NCBI GenBank assembly: GCA_937973585.1
Contig: CALJKN010000167.1
Location: 1 to 16,892 of the forward strand
Length of the DNA stretch: 16,892 nucleotides
Origin: an uncultured Helicobacteraceae bacterium
GTDB taxonomy: Bacteria > Campylobacterota > Campylobacteria > Campylobacterales > UBA6016
Direction: 5' to 3'
In this document: positions 8,100 to 13,638 of the stretch, one piece after another
How the letters are laid out: every line of letters begins with the position of its first letter
How positions within the stretch are numbered: position 1 is the first letter of the stretch
Position numbers and translations under genes: made by a program
Notes under the pieces: generated by a model
Told to the model about the DNA's origin: nothing
What the model saw: only the letters and a program-made list of their open reading frames with translations
The model's database searches: none

Positions 8100-8105
8100 T
8101 AAAAT
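8100..8105 (+). promoter_or_regulatory. Candidate -10 box for lgt
   Basis: TAAAAT lies about 31 bases before the TTG start of lgt, which would give a leader of some 25 bases carrying the AAAGGA ribosome site. An alternative TATAAT is at 8041-8046, giving a leader of roughly 85 bases. Both are simple box matches without a convincing -35, so the choice between them is open. Confidence 0.35.
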
Positions 8106-8136
8106 AACCGAAATTTTTTCACCAAAGGATTTTTCT

Positions 8137-8952
8137 TTGCAAAGTTGGCAACATATCTACTCGGCTTTTGATCCGGTAGCGTTCAAGGTTTTCGGCCTCT
8201 CTGTCCACTGGTACGGCCTCATGTATGTCGGTGCTCTGCTTGGCGTTTATATGTTTGCCAGATGGCTCAGCCAAAAAGACAACTATCCGTTCACAAAAGA
8301 GGATGTCGATAGCTACTTTTTTTGGGCGGAGATGGGGGTGATACTTGGGGCGAGACTCGGATATATACTGTTTTACGACACTCATACCGTCTGGTATCTA
8401 ACCCATCCGTGGCAAATTTTTAACCCTTTTATGGACGGGACGTTTGTCGGCATAAGGGGGTTTAGCTATCACGGGGGGCTACTAGGGTTCTTGCTCTCTT
8501 CTTATCTGTGGTGCAAAAAAAACAAAAAAAACTTTTTGGTTTTGATGGATTTGACGGCGGTAAGTGCCGGAGTAGGGTATACATTTGGGCGGATCGGAAA
8601 CTTTTTAAATCAGGAGCTTGTGGGTAGGCCGACGGATAGCCCGTTTGGAATCTGGGTCGGGGCTACCTTGCGGCATCCATCTCAACTGTACGAGGCGTTT
8701 TTTGAGGGGGTTGTGGTGTTTGTGATACTCTACTCTATTAGGCTCAAAAAGACGTTTGACGGAGAGCTTGCCTTTATGTACGGCATATTGTACGGGGTAT
8801 TTCGGGCTTTTTGCGAGTTCTTTAGAGATCCGGATCCGCAAATCGGGTATCTAATGGGGCAGTGGCTTACGATGGGGATGTTGCTTTCGCTGCTCACGGC
8901 GGCGATATCCGGTTTTTTTTATTTTTGGGCAAAAAAATTAAAAAGGGCTTGA
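8137..8952 (+). CDS. lgt: Prolipoprotein diacylglyceryl transferase Lgt
   Basis: Inner-membrane enzyme that moves diacylglycerol from phosphatidylglycerol to the lipobox cysteine of prolipoproteins, the first step of lipoprotein maturation. The Lgt signature GRIGNFLNQELVGRP starts at residue 151, and the essential histidine motif is visible as YH112GGLLG. About seven hydrophobic helices span the 271 residues, a normal length. The start is TTG at 8137: AAAGGA (8124-8129) lies 7 bases upstream, and QSWQHIYSAFDPVAF matches the usual Lgt N-terminus (I.P.AFxLG..VHWYG). The next methionine (residue 29) falls after the first family motif, so the TTG start is needed. It stands alone, and its 3' end abuts the marR promoter: the stop codon lies inside the TTGACA -35 hexamer. 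Confidence 0.95.
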   Translation: MQSWQHIYSAFDPVAFKVFGLSVHWYGLMYVGALLGVYMFARWLSQKDNYPFTKEDVDSYFFWAEMGVILGARLGYILFYDTHTVWYLTHPWQIFNPFMDGTFVGIRGFSYHGGLLGFLLSSYLWCKKNKKNFLVLMDLTAVSAGVGYTFGRIGNFLNQELVGRPTDSPFGIWVGATLRHPSQLYEAFFEGVVVFVILYSIRLKKTFDGELAFMYGILYGVFRAFCEFFRDPDPQIGYLMGQWLTMGMLLSLLTAAISGFFYFWAKKLKRA

Positions 8953-8977
8953 CAATAGTTTTAATTAGTAGTATTAT
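8949..8977 (+). promoter_or_regulatory. Near-consensus sigma-70 promoter of marR
   Basis: TTGACA at 8949-8954, a 17-base spacer and TATTAT at 8972-8977 make an almost perfect promoter; a full -35 hexamer is uncommon in Campylobacterota. The expected start point, about 7 bases downstream, coincides with the A of the marR ATG at 8984, so the mRNA should be leaderless. No ribosome site could fit between the -10 and the ATG (only TTCCTC lies there). Confidence 0.75.
8958..8971 (+). promoter_or_regulatory. Putative MarR operator within the marR promoter spacer
   Basis: Aligned with the perfect palindrome at 9451-9464, this stretch matches 10 of 14 bases, including the uninterrupted nonamer TAATTAGTA (8962-8970). 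One half-site is therefore intact and the other degenerate. It lies wholly between the -35 and -10, so a bound repressor would block RNA polymerase and give negative autoregulation, which is standard for MarR genes. Assignment to this regulator is inference from sequence sharing and position. Confidence 0.5.
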
Positions 8978-8983
8978 TTCCTC

Positions 8984-9433
8984 ATGAAAAAGTTACCACA
9001 TTTTGAAGAACATATCGGATTATCTCTTTCGACGTGGGTCGAGATTATGAGGGCTTTTACAAAAATAAGGGCTTTGGAGCTTGAGCTCATAGAGGCAAAC
9101 GGGCTGACTATCGGACAGTTTGGGGTACTGGAGCTCTTGTATCACAGGGGGTCGCAAAGCATCGGTGCGGCTACCAAGTTGGCGATGTCAACCCCCGGAA
9201 ATATGACTGTTGTCGTCAGAAACCTCGTAAAACAAGGGCTCATAACATCAGAGAAGTCCGCCGAGGACAAACGGAGTGCCACGATATCGATAACCGAGGC
9301 CGGAAGCACTCTGATAGGGTCGATATTTCCTGAGCATTCAAAAAGGATAGACCAATTTTTATCCGGTCTATCCAGAGAGGAAAAAGAGGTAGTTCGGGCT
9401 TTGCTTAGAAAACTAAACAAAAGCCTAAAGTAA
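8984..9433 (+). CDS. MarR-family transcriptional regulator
   Basis: A 149-residue winged-helix regulator. The recognition-helix region is visible as GLTIGQFGVLELLYHRG, then SIGAATKLAMSTPGNMTVVVRNLVKQGLI. The wing carries the family D-x-R type motif in SAEDKRSATISITEAG (residues about 92-107). N- and C-terminal helices form the usual dimer interface. MarR proteins repress nearby genes and release DNA on binding phenolic ligands or on thiol oxidation. The only cysteine-type sensor residue I looked for is absent: there is no Cys, so ligand binding rather than thiol oxidation is more likely. Its promoter overlaps an operator-like half-site, and a full palindrome precedes the next gene. This suggests it controls itself and the dioxygenase, and perhaps yceI and the pirin. 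ATG 8984 is probably translated without a leader. Confidence 0.92.
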   Translation: MKKLPHFEEHIGLSLSTWVEIMRAFTKIRALELELIEANGLTIGQFGVLELLYHRGSQSIGAATKLAMSTPGNMTVVVRNLVKQGLITSEKSAEDKRSATISITEAGSTLIGSIFPEHSKRIDQFLSGLSREEKEVVRALLRKLNKSLK

Positions 9434-9450
9434 ATTTTTTTGCATTTATA

Positions 9451-9464
9451 TTACTAATTAGTAA
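9451..9464 (+). promoter_or_regulatory. Perfect 14-bp palindrome, putative MarR operator before the dioxygenase gene
   Basis: TTACTAATTAGTAA is its own reverse complement over all 14 bases, a typical size and AT-rich form for a MarR dimer site. It lies 47 bases before the dioxygenase ATG and overlaps possible promoter elements: TATATT at 9447-9452, or TTGCAT at 9440-9445 paired with TAAAGT at 9462-9467. The nonamer TAATTAGTA recurs in the marR promoter spacer, which supports one regulator acting at both. Confidence 0.6.
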
Positions 9465-9469
9465 AGTAT

Positions 9470-9499
9470 GGCTTTACCGGAAATTTGAGAATCTATCAA
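9470..9499 (+). repeat. Diverged fragment of the 79-bp repeat, upstream of the dioxygenase gene
   Basis: This 30-base stretch matches the 3' end of the tandem units at 10362-10521 at 26 of 30 positions, beginning GGCTTT-CCGGAAATTTGAGA. Its substitutions break the CGGC-TTT-GCCG hairpin, so it looks like a decayed or partial copy. It occupies the leader just before the ribosome site AAGGGA, the same relative place the complete copies hold before yceI. Confidence 0.6.
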
Positions 9500-9510
9500 G
9501 GGATCTAGGG

Positions 9511-10353
9511 ATGATGGACAGAAGAACATTTATGGGGGTTACACTGATGGCACTTGAATCATTATACGGTGGTGACAAAACCACCGCAAAGGCTCCCGCT
9601 CTTTTTTGTGCCCACGGTTCGCCGATGAATATAACCTCTAAAAACAGCTACACGGAGGCGATGAGCAGGTTGTCAAAAAAAATCAAAAAACCGAGGGCAG
9701 TACTCATAATATCTGCTCATTGGGTTACAAACGGGTTGTTTGTCGGGACAGCCAAAGAGCAAAAAACGATATACGACTTTTACGGATTCCCAAAAGAGCT
9801 ATACGGGATAAAGTATCCGGCAAAAGGGGATCCGGCGTTGGCCGGAGAAATTATAAGCTCATTGTCGGAGTTTGGGGCAAAAGCCGACGGTACAAGGGGG
9901 CTAGATCACGGAGCATGGGGCGTTATGAAGTTTTTGCTCCCAAACCATGACGTGCCGATGTTTCAGCTGAGTCTGGACAAAAATCTCTCACCTGCCGGAC
10001 ATTTCAGGCTCGGTAAGAGGCTAGAGGGGCTACGGGAGAGAGGTGTGATGATAGTCGGAAGCGGTGATATAGTCCATAATCTTTGGGAGATTGAGAGGGA
10101 TAGATGGGCGAAAACGACGGATTGGGCGCTCTCTTTTGAGGGTCGTATCAAAAAAGCTTTGATCGAAAAAGATTATGAGACGTTAATCAACTATCTGGAT
10201 TTGGGGGAGGCGGCAAGGCTTTCGTGTCCAACCTCTGAGCACTATCTGCCTTTGCTGTATATTGCGGCGATGACGGGAGAGGAGGGGCTAGATTTTTACT
10301 ATGAAGGGTTTGAGCACGCTACGATTAGTTTGACTTCGTTTGGAAGTCTATAA
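9511..10353 (+). CDS. ygiD: YgiD/4,5-DOPA-type class III extradiol dioxygenase family protein
   Basis: Member of the LigB-type ring-opening dioxygenases that includes E. coli YgiD and plant DOPA dioxygenase, which cleave catechols using a non-heme metal. Family motifs are AH35GSPMN, ISAH70W, YDFYGFPKELY, DH133GAWG, SGDIVH189NL and TSEHYLPLLY. H35, H70 and H189 are the likely metal or catalytic histidines. Compared with E. coli YgiD, the protein carries about 28 extra N-terminal residues beginning MMDRRTFMGVTLMAL, which resembles a twin-arginine (Tat) leader though its hydrophobic part is short and contains Glu16. ATG 9511 has AAGGGA (9498-9503) 7 bases upstream; ATG 9514 is possible. A 6-bp inverted repeat (10332-10348) covers the last codons. 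A MarR palindrome precedes the gene, suggesting induction by phenolic or quinone-like compounds. The natural substrate is unknown. Confidence 0.88.
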   Translation: MMDRRTFMGVTLMALESLYGGDKTTAKAPALFCAHGSPMNITSKNSYTEAMSRLSKKIKKPRAVLIISAHWVTNGLFVGTAKEQKTIYDFYGFPKELYGIKYPAKGDPALAGEIISSLSEFGAKADGTRGLDHGAWGVMKFLLPNHDVPMFQLSLDKNLSPAGHFRLGKRLEGLRERGVMIVGSGDIVHNLWEIERDRWAKTTDWALSFEGRIKKALIEKDYETLINYLDLGEAARLSCPTSEHYLPLLYIAAMTGEEGLDFYYEGFEHATISLTSFGSL

Positions 10354-10361
10354 AACATTAT

Positions 10362-10440
10362 TTCTCAAAGCCGCAAGGCGGCGTGGGCGGTTTGCCTAGA
10401 CCAAAATTTACGGCTTTGCCGGAAATTTGAGAGTTAATCA
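10362..10440. repeat. 79-bp structured tandem repeat, copy 1
   Basis: First of two near-identical units (78/79 identical, offset 81 bases). Its ends are a perfect 7-bp inverted repeat, TCTCAAA at 10363-10369 and TTTGAGA at 10426-10432. Inside are three hairpins: GCCGC-AAG-GCGGC (10370-10382), GGTTT-GCCT-AGACC (10389-10402, with one G.T pair) and CGGC-TTT-GCCG (10411-10421). The whole can be drawn as a three-armed cloverleaf, but it has none of the conserved tRNA T-loop bases. It could be a mobile or repetitive palindromic element, or an RNA structure in the leader of yceI. Confidence 0.8.
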
Positions 10441-10442
10441 GG

Positions 10443-10521
10443 TTCTCAAAGCCGCAAGGCGGCGTGGGCGGTCTGCCTAGACCAAAATTTACGGCTTTGC
10501 CGGAAATTTGAGAGTTAATCA
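10443..10521. repeat. 79-bp structured tandem repeat, copy 2
   Basis: Second unit, separated from the first by two bases (GG at 10441-10442) and ending 20 bases before the yceI ATG. The only difference from copy 1 is C at 10473 in place of T at 10392. This turns the G.T pair of the middle hairpin into G-C (GGTCT-GCCT-AGACC), so the structure is kept. Transcription from upstream would place both folds in the yceI leader. No -10 box that I trust lies between this unit and yceI. Confidence 0.8.
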
Positions 10522-10541
10522 AATAAAAAAAGGATAAAAAA

Positions 10542-11105
10542 ATGAAAAAAGCACTCTTTATATCGGCTATTTTGGCATCTTTGGCGTTTGCCGCACCGTA
10601 CGGTGTGGACGTATCGCATACAAATGTAGGGTTCAAAGTAAAACACATGATGATCTCGTCTACAAACGGAAAATTTAAAAGCTTTAGCGGAACTTTTGAT
10701 TACGATGAGGCGACAAAAAGTGTTTCAAATATAAAAGGGAAAATCGCAGTAGCCTCTATCGATACAGACGATGCAAAAAGAGATGCACACCTAAAAGACA
10801 AAGACTTTTTTGATGCGGCAGGGTATCCTGATATTACGTTTGTCTCAAAGAGCGTCAAAGGGAATAAGGCTACTGGAGATTTGACAATCAAAGGGGTTAC
10901 AAAACCGGTGACGCTAACGTATGAATTTGGCGGAGCAACTACGGATCCTTGGGGTAACAAAAGAGCAGGTTTTTCTCTTAGCGGGACTATAGACAGAAGG
11001 GATTTCGGGATAGTCTGGAATAAAGCTTTAGATATGGGCGGCGTAGCGGTCTCAAATGAGGTAAAACTATCGGTTGACATAGAGGGGATAGCCGAAAAAA
11101 AATAG
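10542..11105 (+). CDS. yceI: YceI-family periplasmic lipid/isoprenoid-binding protein
   Basis: Secreted lipocalin-like beta-barrel protein; YceI relatives bind polyisoprenoid or ubiquinone-like lipids in the periplasm. A clean signal peptide MKKALFISAILASLAFA ends at an AFA-AP cleavage site near residue 17. The mature part starts YGVDVSHTNVGFKVKHMM and shows the family's typical strands, FSGTFDYD, DAHLKDKDFFDAAGYPDITFVS, GDLTIKGVTKPVTL and GFSLSGTIDRRDFGI. The 187-residue length is normal. The ribosome site is AAAAAAGGAT shortly before ATG 10542. It follows the tandem structured repeats and precedes the pirin by 35 bases, so the two are probably cotranscribed, possibly with the dioxygenase. 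Its actual ligand, perhaps a quinone in this context, is inferred only from the family. Confidence 0.92.
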   Translation: MKKALFISAILASLAFAAPYGVDVSHTNVGFKVKHMMISSTNGKFKSFSGTFDYDEATKSVSNIKGKIAVASIDTDDAKRDAHLKDKDFFDAAGYPDITFVSKSVKGNKATGDLTIKGVTKPVTLTYEFGGATTDPWGNKRAGFSLSGTIDRRDFGIVWNKALDMGGVAVSNEVKLSVDIEGIAEKK

Positions 11106-11140
11106 AGCCATCCAATAATTAATTAAAAGGGAGGTAAAAG

Positions 11141-11839
11141 ATGAAGATAGCCGTTGAGCGCTCGTATGATAGGGGTTTTTCTGATCTAGGGTGGCTTAGA
11201 AGCGGTTTTAGTTTTAGTTTTGCCGAGTATCTAAATCGGCACAAAATGGAGTTTGGAGCTTTGCGTGTCTTCAATGACGATACTCTGGCTCCGCTAAAGG
11301 GGTTTGGGATGCACCCTCACGCCGATATGGAGATAGTTACGGTTCTTTTGAAAGGGGCGATAGCTCACGAAGACAGTATGGGGCACAAAAGCGTCCTGCG
11401 TGCTCCGTCAGTGCAGAAAATGTCTGCCGGAACGGGGATATTTCACTCTGAGTTTAATGCCTCGGCCGATGAGGAGCTAAAGCTCTTTCAGATTTGGATA
11501 CGTCCGGAGAACAAGGGGCTAACCCCTGCATACGAACAGATTGAGATTAAAAAAGAGGACTTTTGTAACCGTCTATTGACCCTTGTCTCGCCAACGCCAA
11601 AAGATAACGAGATAAAAATATTTCAAAACGCCAAAATATCAAGAGGGTATTGGGATAAACAGACCAAAATCGATTATGAACTTTTAGTCGGTGACGGGGT
11701 GTTTTTGTTTGTTGTCGGCGGTATTGCGAGGATTGGCGAAAAAATGCTATTTGAACGTGACAGTGCTCAGATAACCGATACAAAGCAAATCGAAATAGAG
11801 CTATTCAAAGACACCGAAATACTTATTATAGAGGTGTGA
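11141..11839 (+). CDS. Pirin family bicupin protein (YhhW-like, possible quercetinase)
   Basis: A 232-residue bicupin. The N-terminal cupin carries all four metal ligands of catalytic pirins: H58 and H60 in GMHPHADMEIVT, H102 and E104 in GIFHSEFN. These numbers are almost the same as in E. coli YhhW, which has quercetin 2,3-dioxygenase activity in vitro. The second cupin (about residues 140-232) is more diverged, as usual. Some pirins act as redox-sensitive regulators or enzyme modulators, so the role is uncertain. A very strong ribosome site, AAGGGAGGT at 11127-11135, precedes the ATG by 5 bases. Being grouped with a MarR regulator, an extradiol dioxygenase and a YceI protein favours a role in handling phenolic or quinone compounds. 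A strong stem-loop overlaps the 3' end. Confidence 0.9.
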   Translation: MKIAVERSYDRGFSDLGWLRSGFSFSFAEYLNRHKMEFGALRVFNDDTLAPLKGFGMHPHADMEIVTVLLKGAIAHEDSMGHKSVLRAPSVQKMSAGTGIFHSEFNASADEELKLFQIWIRPENKGLTPAYEQIEIKKEDFCNRLLTLVSPTPKDNEIKIFQNAKISRGYWDKQTKIDYELLVGDGVFLFVVGGIARIGEKMLFERDSAQITDTKQIEIELFKDTEILIIEV

Positions 11840-11865
11840 GAGGGGCAAAATAGCTGCCCCGTCTC
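11838..11865 (+). terminator. Strong stem-loop after the pirin gene
   Basis: GGGGCA (11842-11847) pairs with TGCCCC (11855-11860) around a 7-base loop. The stem extends by GAGA/TCTC across a single bulged G, giving about ten pairs. It begins inside the stop codon of the pirin gene. No T-tract follows, so it may act as a weak terminator or as an mRNA 3'-end stabiliser rather than a textbook intrinsic terminator. Confidence 0.5.
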
Positions 11866-11929
11866 CGCCATCATTACTCCACAAAAAACAAAAAACTCCC
11901 GTTTGCCGTAAAACTACAAAACAAATCTG

Positions 11930-11935
11930 TAAAAT
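11930..11935 (+). promoter_or_regulatory. Candidate -10 box of surE
   Basis: TAAAAT ends six bases before the surE ATG, the same distance as between the marR -10 box and its ATG. If used, transcription would start at or next to the first base of the codon. The upstream stretch is A-rich and shows no good -35 and no Shine-Dalgarno sequence. Confidence 0.4.
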
Positions 11936-11941
11936 AACGAC

Positions 11942-12718
11942 ATGAAAATAAAAAAAATACTAATAACAAATGACGACGGGTACGAATCAGAGGGGCTTTT
12001 GGCTTTGGCGGATGCGGTGAGAGGCTTGGGGCAGGTGAGTATCGTGGCTCCCGCCTCTGAAAAATCGGCATGCGGACACAGCCTGACGCTGACACGTCCG
12101 CTCCGTTTTGTCCGTGTAGGGGACGATTTTTACAAGCTTGACGACGGAACCCCGTCCGATTGCGTATATCTGGCGCTAAACTCGATGTTTGAAGAGGCAA
12201 AACCGGACATAATCCTAAGCGGAATAAACAAGGGCTCAAATATGGGAGAGGACATTACGTACTCCGGAACTGCATCGGCGGCGATGGAGGGGGCGCTTCA
12301 GGGGGTTCCATCTATCGCATTTTCACATGTTTATAACGCCTCAGCCGAATATGATTTTGCATCGGCGGCAAAGATTGCGGCCTCTATCGTCCAAAAAGTC
12401 CTAAACGGCGGTTTCCCCCTTTCGCACCGTAGATTTTTGAATGTCAATTTTCCGGTCGGCGGCACCGGTGAGATACGGGTGACGAGAGCCGGATACCGAA
12501 AATACGGAAACGATGCCCATATGCACAGAAATCCCAGGGGGGAGGAGCACTATTGGCTAGGGCTTCACCCGCTAGAGTGGGGCGAGCACGATGGTGTCGA
12601 TACTGCTTTTATGAGCGATTTTGAGGCGATAAAAGCGGGATATGTCTCCATGACCCCGGTGAAGCTAGATATGACTGCATACGATGAACTAAAGGGGTTG
12701 GATGAGTGGTATAGATAG
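11942..12718 (+). CDS. surE: 5'/3'-nucleotidase SurE
   Basis: Metal-dependent nucleoside monophosphate phosphatase linked to stationary-phase and stress survival. Metal-site residues are in TND11D12GY near the N-terminus. Other conserved blocks are APASEKSACGHSLT (the usual PxxxxSGxg region), DGTPSDCVYLAL, the signature SGINKGSNMGEDITYSGTASAAMEGA, and NVNFP. The 258-residue length fits the family. ATG 11942 is followed by the expected MKIKKILITNDDG opening; no clear ribosome site precedes it. It overlaps the tcdA gene by 17 bases, so they form an operon. SurE is often next to other genes of RNA or protein repair, which agrees with the downstream tRNA-modification enzyme. Confidence 0.95.
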   Translation: MKIKKILITNDDGYESEGLLALADAVRGLGQVSIVAPASEKSACGHSLTLTRPLRFVRVGDDFYKLDDGTPSDCVYLALNSMFEEAKPDIILSGINKGSNMGEDITYSGTASAAMEGALQGVPSIAFSHVYNASAEYDFASAAKIAASIVQKVLNGGFPLSHRRFLNVNFPVGGTGEIRVTRAGYRKYGNDAHMHRNPRGEEHYWLGLHPLEWGEHDGVDTAFMSDFEAIKAGYVSMTPVKLDMTAYDELKGLDEWYR

Positions 12719-13352
12719 ATATACAAGGGCAAGAATCGTCCTTGGCGATAGATTTGAGCCGCTGAGAGCCAAAAAAGTATTGTTGTTCGGCATCGGCGGT
12801 GTCGGGAGCTTTTGTCTGGATGCGCTGTATCGCACCGGAATCACCGATATTACCATCATAGATTTCGATACATACGACATCACAAACCAAAACAGGCAGA
12901 TAGGCTCCGAGGCGACGGGGGAGATAAAAGTAGAGCGGCTCTCAAAACTATATCCGGGCATTACGCCGATTCACGCAAAAGTGGATGAGGAGTTTTTGAG
13001 AGGGTTTGATTTTGCCCCTTACGATATAGTGCTTGATGCGATAGACGACGTAAAAGCAAAAATAGGGATTATCAGACGCTCCCACAAAAAGCTGATCTCG
13101 TCGATGGGTTCGGCAAAGAGGCTTGACCCCACAAAAATCGAATACGTGTCGATATGGAAGACCTACGGCGACGGATTGGCAAAAAAAGTGAGAGACGAGC
13201 TAAAGGGGATGAACTTTAAACCCGATTTCAAAGTGATATTTAGCAGCGAAACCCCTGTTTGCAAAGAGAAGGGGTCGTTTGTTGGGGTTACCGGGGCGTT
13301 TGGGCTTACGTTGGCGGCAAAAGCTATTGAGCGGTTATCAAAAAAGGGGTAG
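12702..13352 (+). CDS. tcdA: tRNA threonylcarbamoyladenosine dehydratase TcdA (E1-like)
   Basis: E1/ThiF-fold ATP-dependent enzyme that cyclises t6A37 of ANN-decoding tRNAs to ct6A. The nucleotide-binding loop GIGGVGS is at residues 30-36. DFDTYDITNQNRQIGS is the adenylation motif, with NQNRQ typical of TcdA rather than MoeB or ThiF. MGSAKRLDPTKIEYVSIWKTYGD also matches the TcdA/CsdL block. Length is 216 residues, shorter than E. coli TcdA (about 268) mainly at the C-terminus, and no sulfurtransfer domain is present. ATG 12702 has AAAGGGG at 12691-12697. The gene starts inside surE in a different frame. A SufE/CsdE-type partner is not visible here. MoeB-like annotation of homologues is common but less fitting. 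Confidence 0.88.
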   Translation: MSGIDRYTRARIVLGDRFEPLRAKKVLLFGIGGVGSFCLDALYRTGITDITIIDFDTYDITNQNRQIGSEATGEIKVERLSKLYPGITPIHAKVDEEFLRGFDFAPYDIVLDAIDDVKAKIGIIRRSHKKLISSMGSAKRLDPTKIEYVSIWKTYGDGLAKKVRDELKGMNFKPDFKVIFSSETPVCKEKGSFVGVTGAFGLTLAAKAIERLSKKG

Positions 13353-13354
13353 GC

Positions 13355-13540
13355 ATGGGGCTGTCTGATAGGGATTATATGAACAACGAAGAGATCAAAA
13401 GCCTACGGGAGCGATTCAAAAACCACGAAAAAGAGCTAAAACAAATCCGAAAAACCAAAAACGGAGACGGCAAAATAGCCGGATGGCTAGTCGCATCGAT
13501 ACTAGCCGTTTTACTGTTTGTCGTGTGGGTGTGGTACTGA
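13355..13540 (+). CDS. Small single-helix membrane protein (unknown function)
   Basis: A 61-residue protein with a charged, probably helical N-terminal half (NNEEIKSLRERFKNHEKELKQIRKTKNGDG). It ends in one hydrophobic C-terminal helix, AGWLVASILAVLLFVVWVWY, forming a tail anchor. The ATG at 13355 lies two bases after the tcdA stop with GGGGTAGG upstream. A second ATG at 13379 has AGGGA six bases before it and gives a 53-residue version; both look usable. Spacing suggests it belongs to the surE-tcdA operon. I do not recognise a family. The composition matches the host rather than the AT-rich gene that follows, so I group it with the core genes and not with the defence gene. It might have been called intergenic by a strict gene finder. 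Confidence 0.65.
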   Translation: MGLSDRDYMNNEEIKSLRERFKNHEKELKQIRKTKNGDGKIAGWLVASILAVLLFVVWVWY

Positions 13541-13552
13541 TAAAATGGGACG

Positions 13553-13598
13553 AGGTGTCACCTTGCATCAAAATATAACTACATATAAACTGTATAAT
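13553..13598 (+). promoter_or_regulatory. Palindrome and -10 box upstream of the AIPR gene
   Basis: AGGTG-T-CACCT (13553-13563) is a perfect inverted repeat around one base, and TATAAT lies at 13593-13598, 40 bases before the ATG at 13639. The palindrome would sit near or upstream of the -35 zone and could be an operator. No consensus -35 is present at the right spacing (TTGCAT at 13563-13568 is 24 bases away). This is the junction between host-like and AT-rich sequence. Confidence 0.4.
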
Positions 13599-13638
13599 CC
13601 GGCAGTTAAAGAGTTAGGCATTACAATTGGAGATTCAA

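Noticed and set aside
10362..10521. Tandem repeats read as a tiny CRISPR array or as tRNA genes because of the cloverleaf fold
   Set aside because: The units are 79 bases with a 2-base gap, so there are no spacers. The cloverleaf lacks the T-loop GTTCRA sequence, D-loop GG and an anticodon arm of the right form.
10358..10648. A 96-codon minus-strand ORF across the tandem repeats, encoding a duplicated 27-residue segment
   Set aside because: The repeat period of 81 bases happens to be divisible by three, so any open frame through one unit stays open in the next. The ORF overlaps the yceI signal peptide in antisense, has no ribosome site, and the DNA is better explained by its hairpins.
12702..13352. 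MoeB or ThiF sulfur-carrier adenylyltransferase
   Set aside because: The NQNRQ motif and the GSAxRxDPTKI block are TcdA features, and no sulfur-carrier protein gene is adjacent.
13627..13638. TTG at 13627 as start of the AIPR gene
   Set aside because: GGAG at 13629-13632 is well spaced for ATG 13639, and the TTG overlaps that ribosome site.
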